Source of the DNA: Crocodylus rhombifer
Lineage: Eukaryota > Chordata > Crocodylia > Crocodylidae
Assembly: GCA_038503035.1 (NCBI GenBank)
Contig: JAVSML010024335.1
Location: forward strand, 148,017 to 212,016
Reading direction: 5' to 3'
Length of the DNA: 64,000 bases
Position 1 is the stretch's first letter, and each line of letters starts with the position of its first letter. Under the pieces are notes generated by a model. The model ran no database searches. It had not been told where the DNA came from and saw only the letters and a list, made by a program, of their open reading frames with translations. Made by a program: the position numbers and the translations under genes. Positions 1 through 10,269 of this stretch are shown here, in pieces.

Positions 1-1521
1 GTATTCACTGTAGGTCCAGGCCACCTGAAACTATAAAACACCATGAGTTGGTTGCTGATTTTTTCAGATGGCTTCCCAAGCAAAGGAAATACAGAGGAGA
101 GTATTTAAACGTTACCATTATTTATTCCATTTGCCATCTAGAAGCTCCAAAATGATGGCTATCTAAAATAACTCCTATTGCAATTTTTCATTAACTTGCT
201 ATAAAATAACTTACATGTACAACTTCTACACTAATTCATGCATACATATATATTTTAGGAATATTTACTTTCACAAGTGACTAATTCTCACATTGCTACC
301 ATCAACAAAACTACTTTCTTGGTTTTACAGAATTATCTCATGCTAAACATTTGTTTTTCAAAAGGAACATTTATAACCAATAACTTAGCACTTCTAAGCA
401 CATAACATCAATGACAGATTTACTTTTTAAAATTCAGTCTCATTTAATTTAATCTACATAGTAATATACAATTACTTGCAGGCACTGATTGTTCATTTTA
501 AATGCAGAGTGGCACAGGAGCAATATATGAGAAAGATAGGATGGCTGGTGTTTCTGATTGTGAAATCTGGTGAAACAAAAGACAAGTGAGAGCTGCATAA
601 AAGTCAGGAATGATTAGGTAAGGTTACCCCAGACAAATCAAAATGGTCCACTATACCAGGACAGGGAGAACAGAATTGCCTAGGTTATTACAAAGTTCAA
701 ACACTGCTATCGGGCCTCAGTATTTACAGGTACAGTGAGCTGGAGCACTATTTAAGAATCTACTCACTAACTGGAACTGAGAGAACTATCCCTTGGAAAG
801 GCATAGTCCTAAAATGCCAACAAACAGAAAATAGTCTGTCTACAAAGAAAGCCACTTAAATTTTACTGATATGGGTTAAGGCACATAAAAAGATGGATAT
901 TATTGCAGTAGTCTCTAAAAATACTGACTGCTAATCCTCATATCTGGAGTACATTCAGTGGGCAAGATATTTAATAAATGCTTCATAAATGACAGCCCAA
1001 ATATTGGTGTGCAGCTGCTATGGAAGTACACTACCCAATTACAAGTATGTAAACTGAGAAAAGAATGCATGCCCAATCTCTAAATATGGAAGCATGCCAT
1101 TAAAATGCACATATGCCACATTTTGTTTTCCTGGACAAAAAGTATTTTTTGTTCAAAAGATTCTGAAATTGGTTTGTAAAACAGAATAAAAGAAAAAAAC
1201 AAAACAAAATGAGGGAGGCCATGTAACTAACCAAGACTTGCATAGGTTTAGATTTTTCAAAAAGCTTTAAATCTGAATCAAATTCACAGACCTGAAGTAA
1301 TCTGGGGTGAGATGTAAGCCAACTTGAAGTGATTAATGGCTTCAGGTGCCTTTGCTTGCTTGCAGGTCAAGGGCAATACCCAGCAAAACTTTGCGATTCA
1401 GTTGAGAGCTCTTTAAGTTATTAGGTTTTTGGAAGCTCTAAAACTCAAAATGAAACTCAAGGATTTGAATTGGATTTTGAATTTTAGAGAACAGGTAAGG
1501 AAAAAAGGGGGGGAAAGACAT

Positions 1522-1541
1522 AAATAAATAAATAAATAAAA
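1522..1541. repeat. (AAAT)n microsatellite
   Basis: About five tandem AAAT/AATA units followed by an A/G-rich 'agaaagg' run to about 1560. Confidence 0.9.
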
Positions 1542-3395
1542 GAAAGGAAAAGAAAGGAAGAAAAATTGGCACATGGACTGAAGCATTTTATACTCCTCTA
1601 ATTACTTCTAACAAAATTCCTAAGAGTCAAATTTTGTGCTCAGGTGGTGTGTTGTTTCTACGGCTGTTAGTGGTAATGGTGAACGTGCATATATCTGAAG
1701 GCAGAATTAGTCACAAATGCTTTAGTATCCTGAACACACAAACTGGTTGGGGGTCACACACCAGGACAAAAACCCATCAAATTTTGACACTAAGTACATG
1801 CACAGCATTTCTGATTGCTGCAACAAACATCTGCCTCCGGGACTTGCGAGAAAAAACAATGTTCTTTGGGGATAAGAGCTCAATCTTTGCTTAGTAGCCT
1901 AACCAGGGCAGGGCAATCAGGACAGCTGCCCCAGGTGCTGTCTGGAAGTGACAGGGGCAGGAAAAAAAAAAAGACAGACCACTACTGTCACAGCTGCATG
2001 ATTGTGTCAGCAACACAGCATTAGCTGGTAAACTGCTGCTGGCCTAGACACTTGGGTGCATTGTTGTGACTCTACGGGGAGTGAAATAACACTCTGCAAT
2101 TTGAAGAAAAATTTCCATGCTACATCTACATGCCTGACCTTCCCTTACATGTCCAGAGGGCTAATGAAAAGACTAGAAATTAACTGAAGGGGTGTTGAAA
2201 ACAGGACTTGAATTTCCACTACAGCTTACACTGGAAAGGAGAACAAGAATGGCCTTCTTGTATCCAATTCTGGTTCCCACATTCCCTACATTGACCATTT
2301 TGTGAAATACCTGTTATCCTTGCCATTTTCAGGAGTAAATGGAGATAGATACCTGGACCATCCAGTGGAAAGAAAGATTAGAAATAGGAAGAATTCTTGT
2401 TTAGGTACATATCTAGCTATAACTTTTCCATTCCTAATTTCTATGTTTAAGACATTTGACCAAGGTATGCTTAGCCTTAAACTATGCCTTATAACAAAGT
2501 AGGGAGAAGTAGACAAAGAAATAAGGCCTTTAACTTGTATATTCAATTTCTGTTTCCTAACAGTAAGTTTAATTGTAGTTTAATAGAAAGTTTTAACTGA
2601 ACCTTCAATAAAACCGCAGATTAAGAAAAAAACATCTGTATTCAAGACACCTTATAAGCAGATATTTATCTTCAATGAGACTTAAAGTTAATCTCATGTT
2701 TAAGTGCTCTCCCGATCTCAAGCCTAATTTATCACATGCAAATTTATAACAACAATGCACATCAGCACATTAGTCATTAGCTGCAAACCATGCTCAGTGA
2801 AAAGAAATCTGCAAGGCAAATCAGTTAACATAGCTATCATAAGGGGAAATATCTAACATGCAAGGAAAAAAATATTCTTCCAAAGGAATTAGTTTACATA
2901 CATGTAATAAAGAGATTTTTCTCTGTCTAAGGACATTTGATGATTTAAATACTTATATTTTTAAAAATATCATTGTTTAAACTATAACTTAGAAAGAAGA
3001 GAAAGTATACAGGTGGAAAAGATCACTAAAGTTTCATATTGATGGTATTTAAAGGAGATTGCGGAAGAAAAATCTACAACATAGATGTTTTAAAGAGATA
3101 AAGTGCGACATCAGAACCTACCATCACCAAAGTAAAAAATCAATTCCATTTTAACCTCTAATAGTTCCAACTTAAAGATCCCCTCACAAAAATGTGAGCC
3201 AAATTTTACCAAATCTGCATGACTAAAGGCAGTTTTCCTGGCTGGAAAGGTTTTTATGAGGAATGTTTTGAGATTTAAACATTGAGTGATCTGAATTACC
3301 TCAGATCATTTTTGGGACAACTTTTTGGTGCCCATTGGGAAGAAAATTCAATCTTTTATTGAAATTAAGCATAAAACATTTTAATAGATCTAGCT

Positions 3396-3422
3396 ACACA
3401 CACACACACACACACACACACA
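3396..3422. repeat. (CA)n microsatellite
   Basis: Uninterrupted AC dinucleotide run of about 13 units. Confidence 0.95.
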
Positions 3423-3720
3423 TATTTCAAATTGCATTTAAATTTTTCAGTACATTTGTAAATATTTTGATACATTTAGCAGGTACCAAAGATATAGACT
3501 TCAGAATGGAATTTCTCCGGACATTCTAGTTAGTGATGGCTGTGTCCAGCATATAGCAGAGAAACAAAATACTATGCCTCTCAGATTTCTCTCTCTTTTT
3601 TTAAAGACAATTATTTATTAAAATCCTTACTCTAATTAAATGAATACATTTACCTCTTTGGGGACCTATATAAAATGCTGTGTTTGTACAGTAAAATCTT
3701 CACATTTTCTCTTTAAGATT

Positions 3721-4125
3721 AATAGATTGTAAGGCTGGAAGGGACTTCAGAAGATCATCAGGTCCAGCCCCCTGCACCAGGCAGGAAAGACAACTGTAAC
3801 CATCCAGTCCCCTCTTGAAAATGTCCAGGGTAGGTGACTGAACCACCTATGGGGGAGCTTATTCTACAGTCTGGACTGTGAAAAAGGTTTTCCTAATGTT
3901 GAGCCTGAAACAGTCTCCCAGGAGTTTTTGACCATTACTCCTGGTTTTCTCCAAGGTGACCTGGTGAACAGTTGTTCACTAAGTTCTTGATGTACTCCCC
4001 TAGTGTAGTGGTAAGCTGCTACCAGGTCCCCTCTCAGCCTTTTCTTTCAGGCTGAAGAGTCCCAGGTCCCTAAACCTATCCTCATATGGCTTGCTGTGCA
4101 AGTCTCTGACGTTCATCTTAAACAG
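3721..4125 (-). mobile_element. CR1 LINE 3' fragment, minus-strand sense
   Basis: The left end is the reverse complement of the conserved CR1 3' tail ('aaggctggaagggacttcag ... atcatcaggtccagccccctgc'). On the minus strand the frame at about 4000-4110 reads 'YEDRFRDLGLFSLKEKAERG', close to the C-terminal region of CR1 ORF2. 5'-truncated and decayed, as usual for CR1. Confidence 0.88.
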
Positions 4126-5000
4126 AAGAGTAACTGAATGCAACATCACCCTGGATACTAATTTTAAAAGCACAAGGATTTTATGCTCTTTCAAAGGAAA
4201 TCAAGTATAATTTTAAAAAATGTTACCCTTTGGTTTGTGAGTAGCGTTACTCATGATTATTAGCTGGAACCTAACTGAAGGCAATGACAGGCTGAAAGGG
4301 TGAAAGCAAATGTGGAAACGTATTATGAACAATTTCAGGATCTAAGAGACATTTTTCCATGCACACTTCTGAAATATTATTGTATACAAGGCAATACTCT
4401 CATGACTAGTCCTCAGTAAGGTCAACAAAAGTGGACTCTTAATATTATTTAACCTTTTGAAACACTTCAGCAAAATGAGCATACATCAATGTCCATTTTA
4501 GAAAGACGTAAAATCTCTTTTTAACTGAACCTCCAAGTTGCAGCTCTTTAAGTTTCCTAAAAAAGAAATATCCAAGGAACACTTGGTTATTCTCACAACT
4601 GGTGGCAGCTACTTGAAAAGTGTATACAAAGTTATTTAGGATTCATTTGGATAAAGTTGTGTTTCTGAAACACAAGCCAGACAGCCAAAGTAATACTGAT
4701 GAGTTTTGGAACTTCTACCCAATTCTCTTAAAGAGATTTGTGTAAAACATATAGGGGCTACTTTCTTGCATGAAGTCAGATACAAGTTTTATTGTGGTAA
4801 ACAATCAGGCATTGGAATTTTTATATCACAGACTGAAAGACCAGAAACTGGAGAGCATGACAGTACCGAGTTCCATACCTTTTCACCACCAAAATAACTT
4901 TGATGCACATACAGCCTTATGATTATGAGGGGGGAAAGAGAGATGATTTCCTTGGGACCCAACAGAAAGATTAAGAGATGATGGTCCCATATTTCATGAA
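4126..5000. other. Intronic sequence, nothing recognised
   Basis: AT-rich single-copy-looking DNA. No exon, RNA gene or repeat signature noticed. Confidence 0.5.
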
Positions 5001-5008
5001 CTCTAGAG

Positions 5009-5418
5009 CAGGGGTGTCATAGGCTGGAGGATGGACTTGGCCACCAGATTGGTTCCATCTGACCCAATAGTAGTCCAGCAAGCTACTACTGTAAGTTGAG
5101 GGGGCAGGGGTAGTGGGTATGGTCTGCTGAAAAATTCAAGGTGTCTGGATCCCACTGGATGAGGCTGTTGGCAGAGAGGGGAGGAGTAGGTGAAGGGATA
5201 CAGGAGGGTTATGCAAATATAAGCAAGGATTATGCAAATATAAGCCTTGTTTGCTCCACTTCTGTCTGATCCCTGCTACCAGCCCCTGGACCAGTGATGC
5301 CTTTAGGAATCCTCAGCTAGCAGACCTGTTGTAGCTGCTGCTAGACCACAGATTTAACCTATGAAGAGCCCTCATGATCCGGATCTGCTCAAGACCCAGG
5401 ATTAGCTTGACACCCCTG
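5009..5418. mobile_element. Non-autonomous hAT element with 8-bp target duplication
   Basis: Ends are perfect 11-bp inverted repeats: caggggtgtca at 5009-5019 and tgacacccctg at 5408-5418. Flanking 8-mers ctctagag (5001-5008) and ctctaaag (5419-5426) differ at one base, as expected for an old hAT target-site duplication. Inside is a short direct duplication, ttatgcaaatataagc at 5209-5224 and 5230-5245. It has no transposase remnant. Confidence 0.9.
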
Positions 5419-5469
5419 CTCTAAAGGAAGGCCCTTAGGAAGCAGTGAGGAACACTGACTAAAAATACG

Positions 5470-6020
5470 GGGTGAAATCCTGTTCCAAGTCAGCTTGTTA
5501 TGCTGGTGGAGTCTCACATCGAGCACTGTGTCCAGCTTCGGGCACTGTACTTCAAAAAGGATGTGAACAAATTGGAAAGAGCACAGCTGAAAACAACAAA
5601 AATGATTTGAGGCCTAGTAAATGTGATTTACATAAAAAGGCTGGAAGAAATGGGATTATTTACTCTGGAAAAGAAAAGGCTGAGATGGATACTAGTCTTC
5701 AGTTACATGAAGGATGGTTATGAAAAAGATGGTGATTGACTATTTTTCTGTGGCAACAGGGGACAGGACAAGCAATAATCACCTTAAATTGGAATAAGGG
5801 AAATTTACATTGGATATTAGGTAACCTTTCTTACTGTCTGGATGGTTAAGCCTTGGAATAGATTACCTAAAGAGGTTGCAGAATTTCCTTCCTCCAAAAT
5901 TCTTAAGAGGACGGAAATTCTGCAACCTCTTTAGTATCTAGATGAGGCTCCACCAGCATAACAAGCTAAAGTAAAGACTCCTGAGATCCCTTCCAACCCT
6001 ATTTTGCTACAATTCTACAA
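5470..6020 (+). mobile_element. CR1 LINE 3' fragment with internal inverted copy
   Basis: The sense strand reads as decayed CR1 ORF2 C-terminus ('HLKLE', 'GKFTLDIR', then a 'W..LGIDYLKRLQ' region). It ends near 6000 in a CR1-like 3' tail (tgagatcccttccaaccct, then repeated attctac-like words). Unusually, a short inverted copy of two parts of the element sits just before the tail (see findings). Confidence 0.8.
5867..5934. repeat. 22-bp perfect inverted repeat, 24-bp spacer
   Basis: Left arm 5867-5888 (ctaaagaggttgcagaattt + cc) and right arm 5913-5934 are exact reverse complements. They are nested inside a second pair of arms, 5492-5516 and about 5943-5967, which match at 24 of 25 positions. 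Confidence 0.95.
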
Positions 6021-6604
6021 CAAAATTCCTTTTGACCTCAGGGGAGACATAATTTCCATCATGATTCTTCATGGGAAAAATCATTGACACATGTTAACCC
6101 TATGGAAAATATTTACATTTTGATGATTATCTTCCAAGTTTAAAAAAAAAAGGTAAAATAATTTGAACAGCTCTTTGCCATAAAATGTGTTAGTATAACT
6201 TGAACAATCAATTGTGATATTGTCCAGTCTGAAATTTTAAAATATTGAAATTTAATTGAAAAATGAAAGGAAAAATATATTTATGATGGAAATTTTCTAT
6301 ACATGTCTATAATGTACAGTTATGGCGTCATGGATATATAAATTTTACATGCAACAGGTTTCCCCAAGAACTTCTTGTTACAGCTGCATCTTTTTAATAT
6401 ATTTAAAAATATATAGGATTTAATGCCAGCAAATCAAACTGCCAGTTTTTTTGGTAACTGAAATCCTCAATCTGTTCTTGAGACTCATATTTATAAAGAA
6501 ACCCATTTAAAAAAGAAAACCCCCTAGATTATCATTATGTAAACCTGCCATATTTGTAAGTAAAACATGAGTGTACTGAACAATATAAAGAGCTCATAAA
6601 GCAT

Positions 6605-6775
6605 TAACCCCCAGCTTCTGACCTGGACCACTATAGGCATGTGGCTGCATATCCAGAATCAAAAGTGAATGTCTGTCCACCTGCTTATCTGTTCAATCTA
6701 TGCAACTTAGGCTAACCTGCAAAGATTGAATCAATTCGGTCTCAGGCTTTTTGGCTGTCTGTACTTAGCTCTTGT
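6605..6775. repeat. Partial copy of the repeat also at 18483-18650
   Basis: Both places share, in the same order, '...cttctg.cct....cactg..ggcatgtg.ctgcat', 'gaatcaaa.gt.aatgt', 'taacctg.aaagattgaat..attc' and 'aggctt..tg.ctgtctg'. Two dispersed copies of an unclassified element. Confidence 0.75.
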
Positions 6776-8340
6776 GTTTTTCTGTTCATTACTCTTGATC
6801 TAGTTCTTCATGCAAGAAACGTAATGTCTATATAAACTACTGCAGTGCAGTTCCACATTAAAGGCCTCCCAATAATCAGGATTTTCCAGAACTGAAAGCT
6901 AAGTGGCAACCATTTCAGTTGTACTGAAATCAGAAAAATAACTCCGCAACACAATCTGATGCAGCAATTTTATTTCTCAAAAAGTATTGAAAATTTACTT
7001 GGTTACTCCAGATAATCTTCCTATCTAAAGTAAAAACTTAATTAGTCAATGGGTTAAACTGCGTACAGAGCAAAGGTAAAACAAGATAGACAATCATAAA
7101 GTGATGATGGTAGTAAAGAGTAAAACATGGAAGAATCAGAAACATCTAATATCTTTCATCAACTCCGTGCATTGGTAAACCTTGGTTATGCAAACACCAA
7201 TTGCTGGAAATTCTTTACTCTCCTCTGAGCTAAACAAAAAACAGTATTTCACTTATTTGAAAATCAGATTATCTAAAGGTTTCCAAAATTGTTGGATCAT
7301 CAGGATAATAAGAGTTCCCAAACGCTATTCTTGTATCCCATTTAACACTAATATAGAGCTGGTTTAGCTACTAATCTCAAGATTCTTACACACAATTAAT
7401 GTTACTTAGTGTGGCACAACTCACTTTACCCACTTTAAAGAGGTGAAGTTAATGCTCCCAGGGTCCCCATCTACATGGGCAGGTAAAGGTGTGATGGGGT
7501 CTAATACATAATTCACACAATCACGTCTCCTGCCATGCCACATGTATGGCAGGTGCAATTGTGAGATCATGCATTAGATCCCAGCATGCCTTACTGCCAG
7601 TGAAGGAGGAGCCCCACACACCCCAGCTGAGTCCTACACACCTACAGATGGGAGCCCCATGATTCTAGGTCTACTCTTACTAAGTTTTAAACTGTGTCAA
7701 AGGTTTAAACCAACCCTGTGTAAAAACCAGGATGAAAGCTATATTCAATAGTGGTCTTTTCTTTTACGGTGCTTTTATCATCAGTGTCTATTTATGGCAC
7801 TCTCAGTTTGATTGTGCAACCCCAACCTCAAAAATAATTCTACATACTGTTCTTGCAGTAGTGTAAACAAGACAAAACAGTCATCTGTTTATGGTGGCAA
7901 AAAGTTTTCTTTGAAAAGTCAGCAGTTAGAGAGGTGTTCAAAGCCCCAACCACAATGGGTTTTTGTGATGTAAGAGTTTTAAAACTGAACTTTTTGTTAC
8001 CCTCAAGCATATGCTGTAATGTCCTCTAGTGTGGTTCCGTTGTATTAACTAACTAAATATCATTATATGCACATGCACCTGGGAGACTGTCAAAGCTCAT
8101 CTCTTTTTACACTGTCTACACTGTTCTATGACTGTTCTGACTTATATTGAATAATATCTTACTCTACAAGTATCCCCACTGATTTCAGTCTGACTGATTA
8201 AATGGCAAGGTACTGTTCAGTGAGAGTCAGGGTGGCAGAAAATGACCCCATGTCCTATCTAACCTCTGACACTAAAGGAACTCTTCACCTTTTGCAAAGC
8301 CCTATCATTCACCATACCTCCCCACAAAGAGTTTCCCTTC
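6776..8340. other. Intronic sequence, mostly unassigned
   Basis: AT-rich. A block at about 7455-7740 starts 'cagggtccccatctacatgg', which resembles the ends of sauropsid DNA elements, but I could not find a matching right end. Nothing else recognised. Confidence 0.45.
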
Positions 8341-8348
8341 ATCTAAAG

Positions 8349-8963
8349 CATGGTTGGGTAAAATGGCTGATCCAGCGAGCAGCCAGACCCCATTTCCAAG
8401 CAGCTCCTGCCCACATGGCTGGGGCCGGTCTCCATGGAGACCCCAGCCACAGCTGTGGGAGAAAGCTCAAGGCTGGGGTTTCCATGGGGACGAGCTGCAG
8501 CCATGCTGACAGCGTGCATGGCAGAGCAGGGAAGGAGACTGCTCTGGAGCCACTGGGAACTTGCAATGGGGGCAGCTTGTTCTGGAACTAGGCCAGAGCC
8601 TCCAGGCAAGGGGTGTGCAAGAAGGGGATCATGGCTCTGCCCCCACTACTTGCAGAGGTGACAGCCTGGTCTGGAGCGGGGCAGAGCCATGATCCTCTGC
8701 TTGCGCACCCCTGCCCAGAGTTTGCGGACTACAGAACATGGCTCTGCCCTGGCTCCAGAGCAAGCTACCCGCATTGCAAGTTTCCAGTGACTACAGAGCA
8801 TCTCCCTGCCCTCCTCTGCTGTGTACACTGCCAGCACGGCTGCAGCTGGTCTCCATGGCAACCCCAGCCCTGAGCTTTCCTGCACAACTGCGGCTGGGGT
8901 CTCCATTATAGTTTTTTGTAACAGACCAGATCCAGCCTGCAAGCTGGATTTTACCTGTCCCTG
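8349..8963. mobile_element. 615-bp fold-back hAT-type element with perfect 8-bp target duplication
   Basis: Flanked by identical 8-mers atctaaag at 8341-8348 and 8964-8971. The whole element is a long inverted repeat: the left arm (about 8349-8644) is the reverse complement of the right arm (about 8678-8963) with scattered mismatches, around a 33-bp loop. The arms meet in an exact 18-bp core (ggatcatggctctgcccc at 8627-8644; its complement ends at 8695). GC-rich, unlike its AT-rich surroundings. Open frames of 75-129 codons overlapping it on both strands are products of this composition, not genes. Confidence 0.92.
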
Positions 8964-9195
8964 ATCTAAAGTAATCATCTTTCTCCACTTCAATTCTCCC
9001 ATTTCCTCCTGTCTTTTTAGACTCCCTCTGCTTATAAGAATTCCACTTCAGTACTTGATAATGAATTATAGTGTCCAATTTAGCTTATTTTGTGCTGCTC
9101 AGGATGGTGCAAAGGGGCTGGGAAAATTGTATAAAAAGTTGGAGTTTCAGTCACCATGAGGAAACCTGCAGATGGCAAAATGCAGGCATAGCCAG

Positions 9196-9986
9196 TAGGG
9201 GTATACAAAATGGGCCATATTTGATTTGGATTCAGATTCAGTCCAAATCATTGATTTGGTCTGCGTCATGGATTCAGATCACTGTCCCAATTCGATTCAG
9301 CCAAATATGAGTCTGAATATTTGATGCTGATTCAAAAAATCAGCGATTCAGCCATAGACTCAGCTTTAAATGTTTTTTTCTCCATACCTCAGGGTACCAG
9401 GCATGGCTCATAAACACTGTGATGGTAGGGCAGATGGAGCATCTCACAGGAGTGTGGGAGCCTCCCTGTGTGCTTGACGGTAAACCTGGAAGTGGACAGG
9501 AAGTACTTCTAGGTCTGCTGCTGAGCATGCAGGGGACCCTCCCCGCATCCCCGCCCCAGCTCAGCAACTGGCCGTGGGGGGATCCTGAGTGCACCCCAAC
9601 CCAGTCGCTGAGCTGAGGAGTAGGGAGGGGTCCAGCACATGCTCTCTGGTGGACCTGGAAGTGGACTGGAAGTGCTTCTGGTCCACTTCCGGGTCCACTG
9701 CTGAGTACACTGGTGACCCTCCCATGCTCCCGTGGAATACTCCATCTGCCCCAGCATCTCAGTTTCATGAGCTGCCTGATACCTTGAGGTATGTCGAAAA
9801 AACATTTAAAGCCATGTTTATGTCATTGAATCTATCCAAATGTCTCCAAATTGACTTGAAACCCTCCAAATCGATTCCGAGAAATTAAAGTATCTCCTGA
9901 TTTGATTCAGATTCAGAGAGTCAGCTACCAAATTGGGCTGAATCTCCACCAAATCAAATCAGCGACTGAAGTTTTGCATAACCCTA
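9196..9986. mobile_element. TIR element, 'gattcag/ccaaat' family, 8-bp target duplication
   Basis: Ends are taggggtatacaaaa and ttttgcataacccta (13 of 15 positions complementary). Flanks atagccag (9188-9195) and atagctag (9987-9994) match at 7 of 8. Both ends are built of degenerate iterations of gattcag/gattcgg and caaat words, and the middle is GC-rich. An 8-bp duplication suggests hAT. Related ends occur at 16821-17685 and 54305. Confidence 0.85.
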
Positions 9987-10110
9987 ATAGCTAGCTCTAC
10001 CCCTATTAAAATCATGGGATACTTACAGATGTAAACCCTCCTCTCCCAACTGGCACTTTAAACTCCATGTGCCCCTGCGCCGAGCCCAGCGCATGCCCAG
10101 AAAAGGCACT

Positions 10111-10262
10111 GCATTAGTTGGACCTGGATCACCCAACGTCTGTATAGATTGAGCACTCTATTGGAGTTTTTGGGGGGCTGTAGCTTTTAGATAAAAGTGC
10201 CAAAAAGCCCAGCTGAAACACCTGATATATACAGACGCTGCAGACCCAGGTCAAACTAATGC
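10111..10262. mobile_element. Short fold-back MITE
   Basis: Left arm from 10111 (gcattagttggacctgg...cgtctgtata) pairs with right arm 10226-10262 (tatatacagacgctgcagac...caaactaatgc), with a few mismatches. The centre holds a near-palindrome, gcttttagataaaagtgc. No coding content. Confidence 0.75.
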
Positions 10263-10269
10263 GCTGCTT

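Larger units (their letters stand above)
1..3720. other. Intronic AT-rich DNA, no gene recognised
   Basis: Part of the intron downstream of the last exon in the window. Apart from an AAAT microsatellite and a CA microsatellite, listed separately, I see no recognisable repeat or coding exon. Open frames here are short and lack family resemblance. Confidence 0.6.

Noticed and set aside
8202..9078. Cluster of open frames of 75-129 codons on both strands
   Set aside because: They mostly fall within the GC-rich fold-back element at 8349-8963; mirrored frames are expected from an inverted repeat.
9340..9888. 142-codon minus frame and neighbouring frames
   Set aside because: They lie inside the TIR element 9196-9986 and show no domain.
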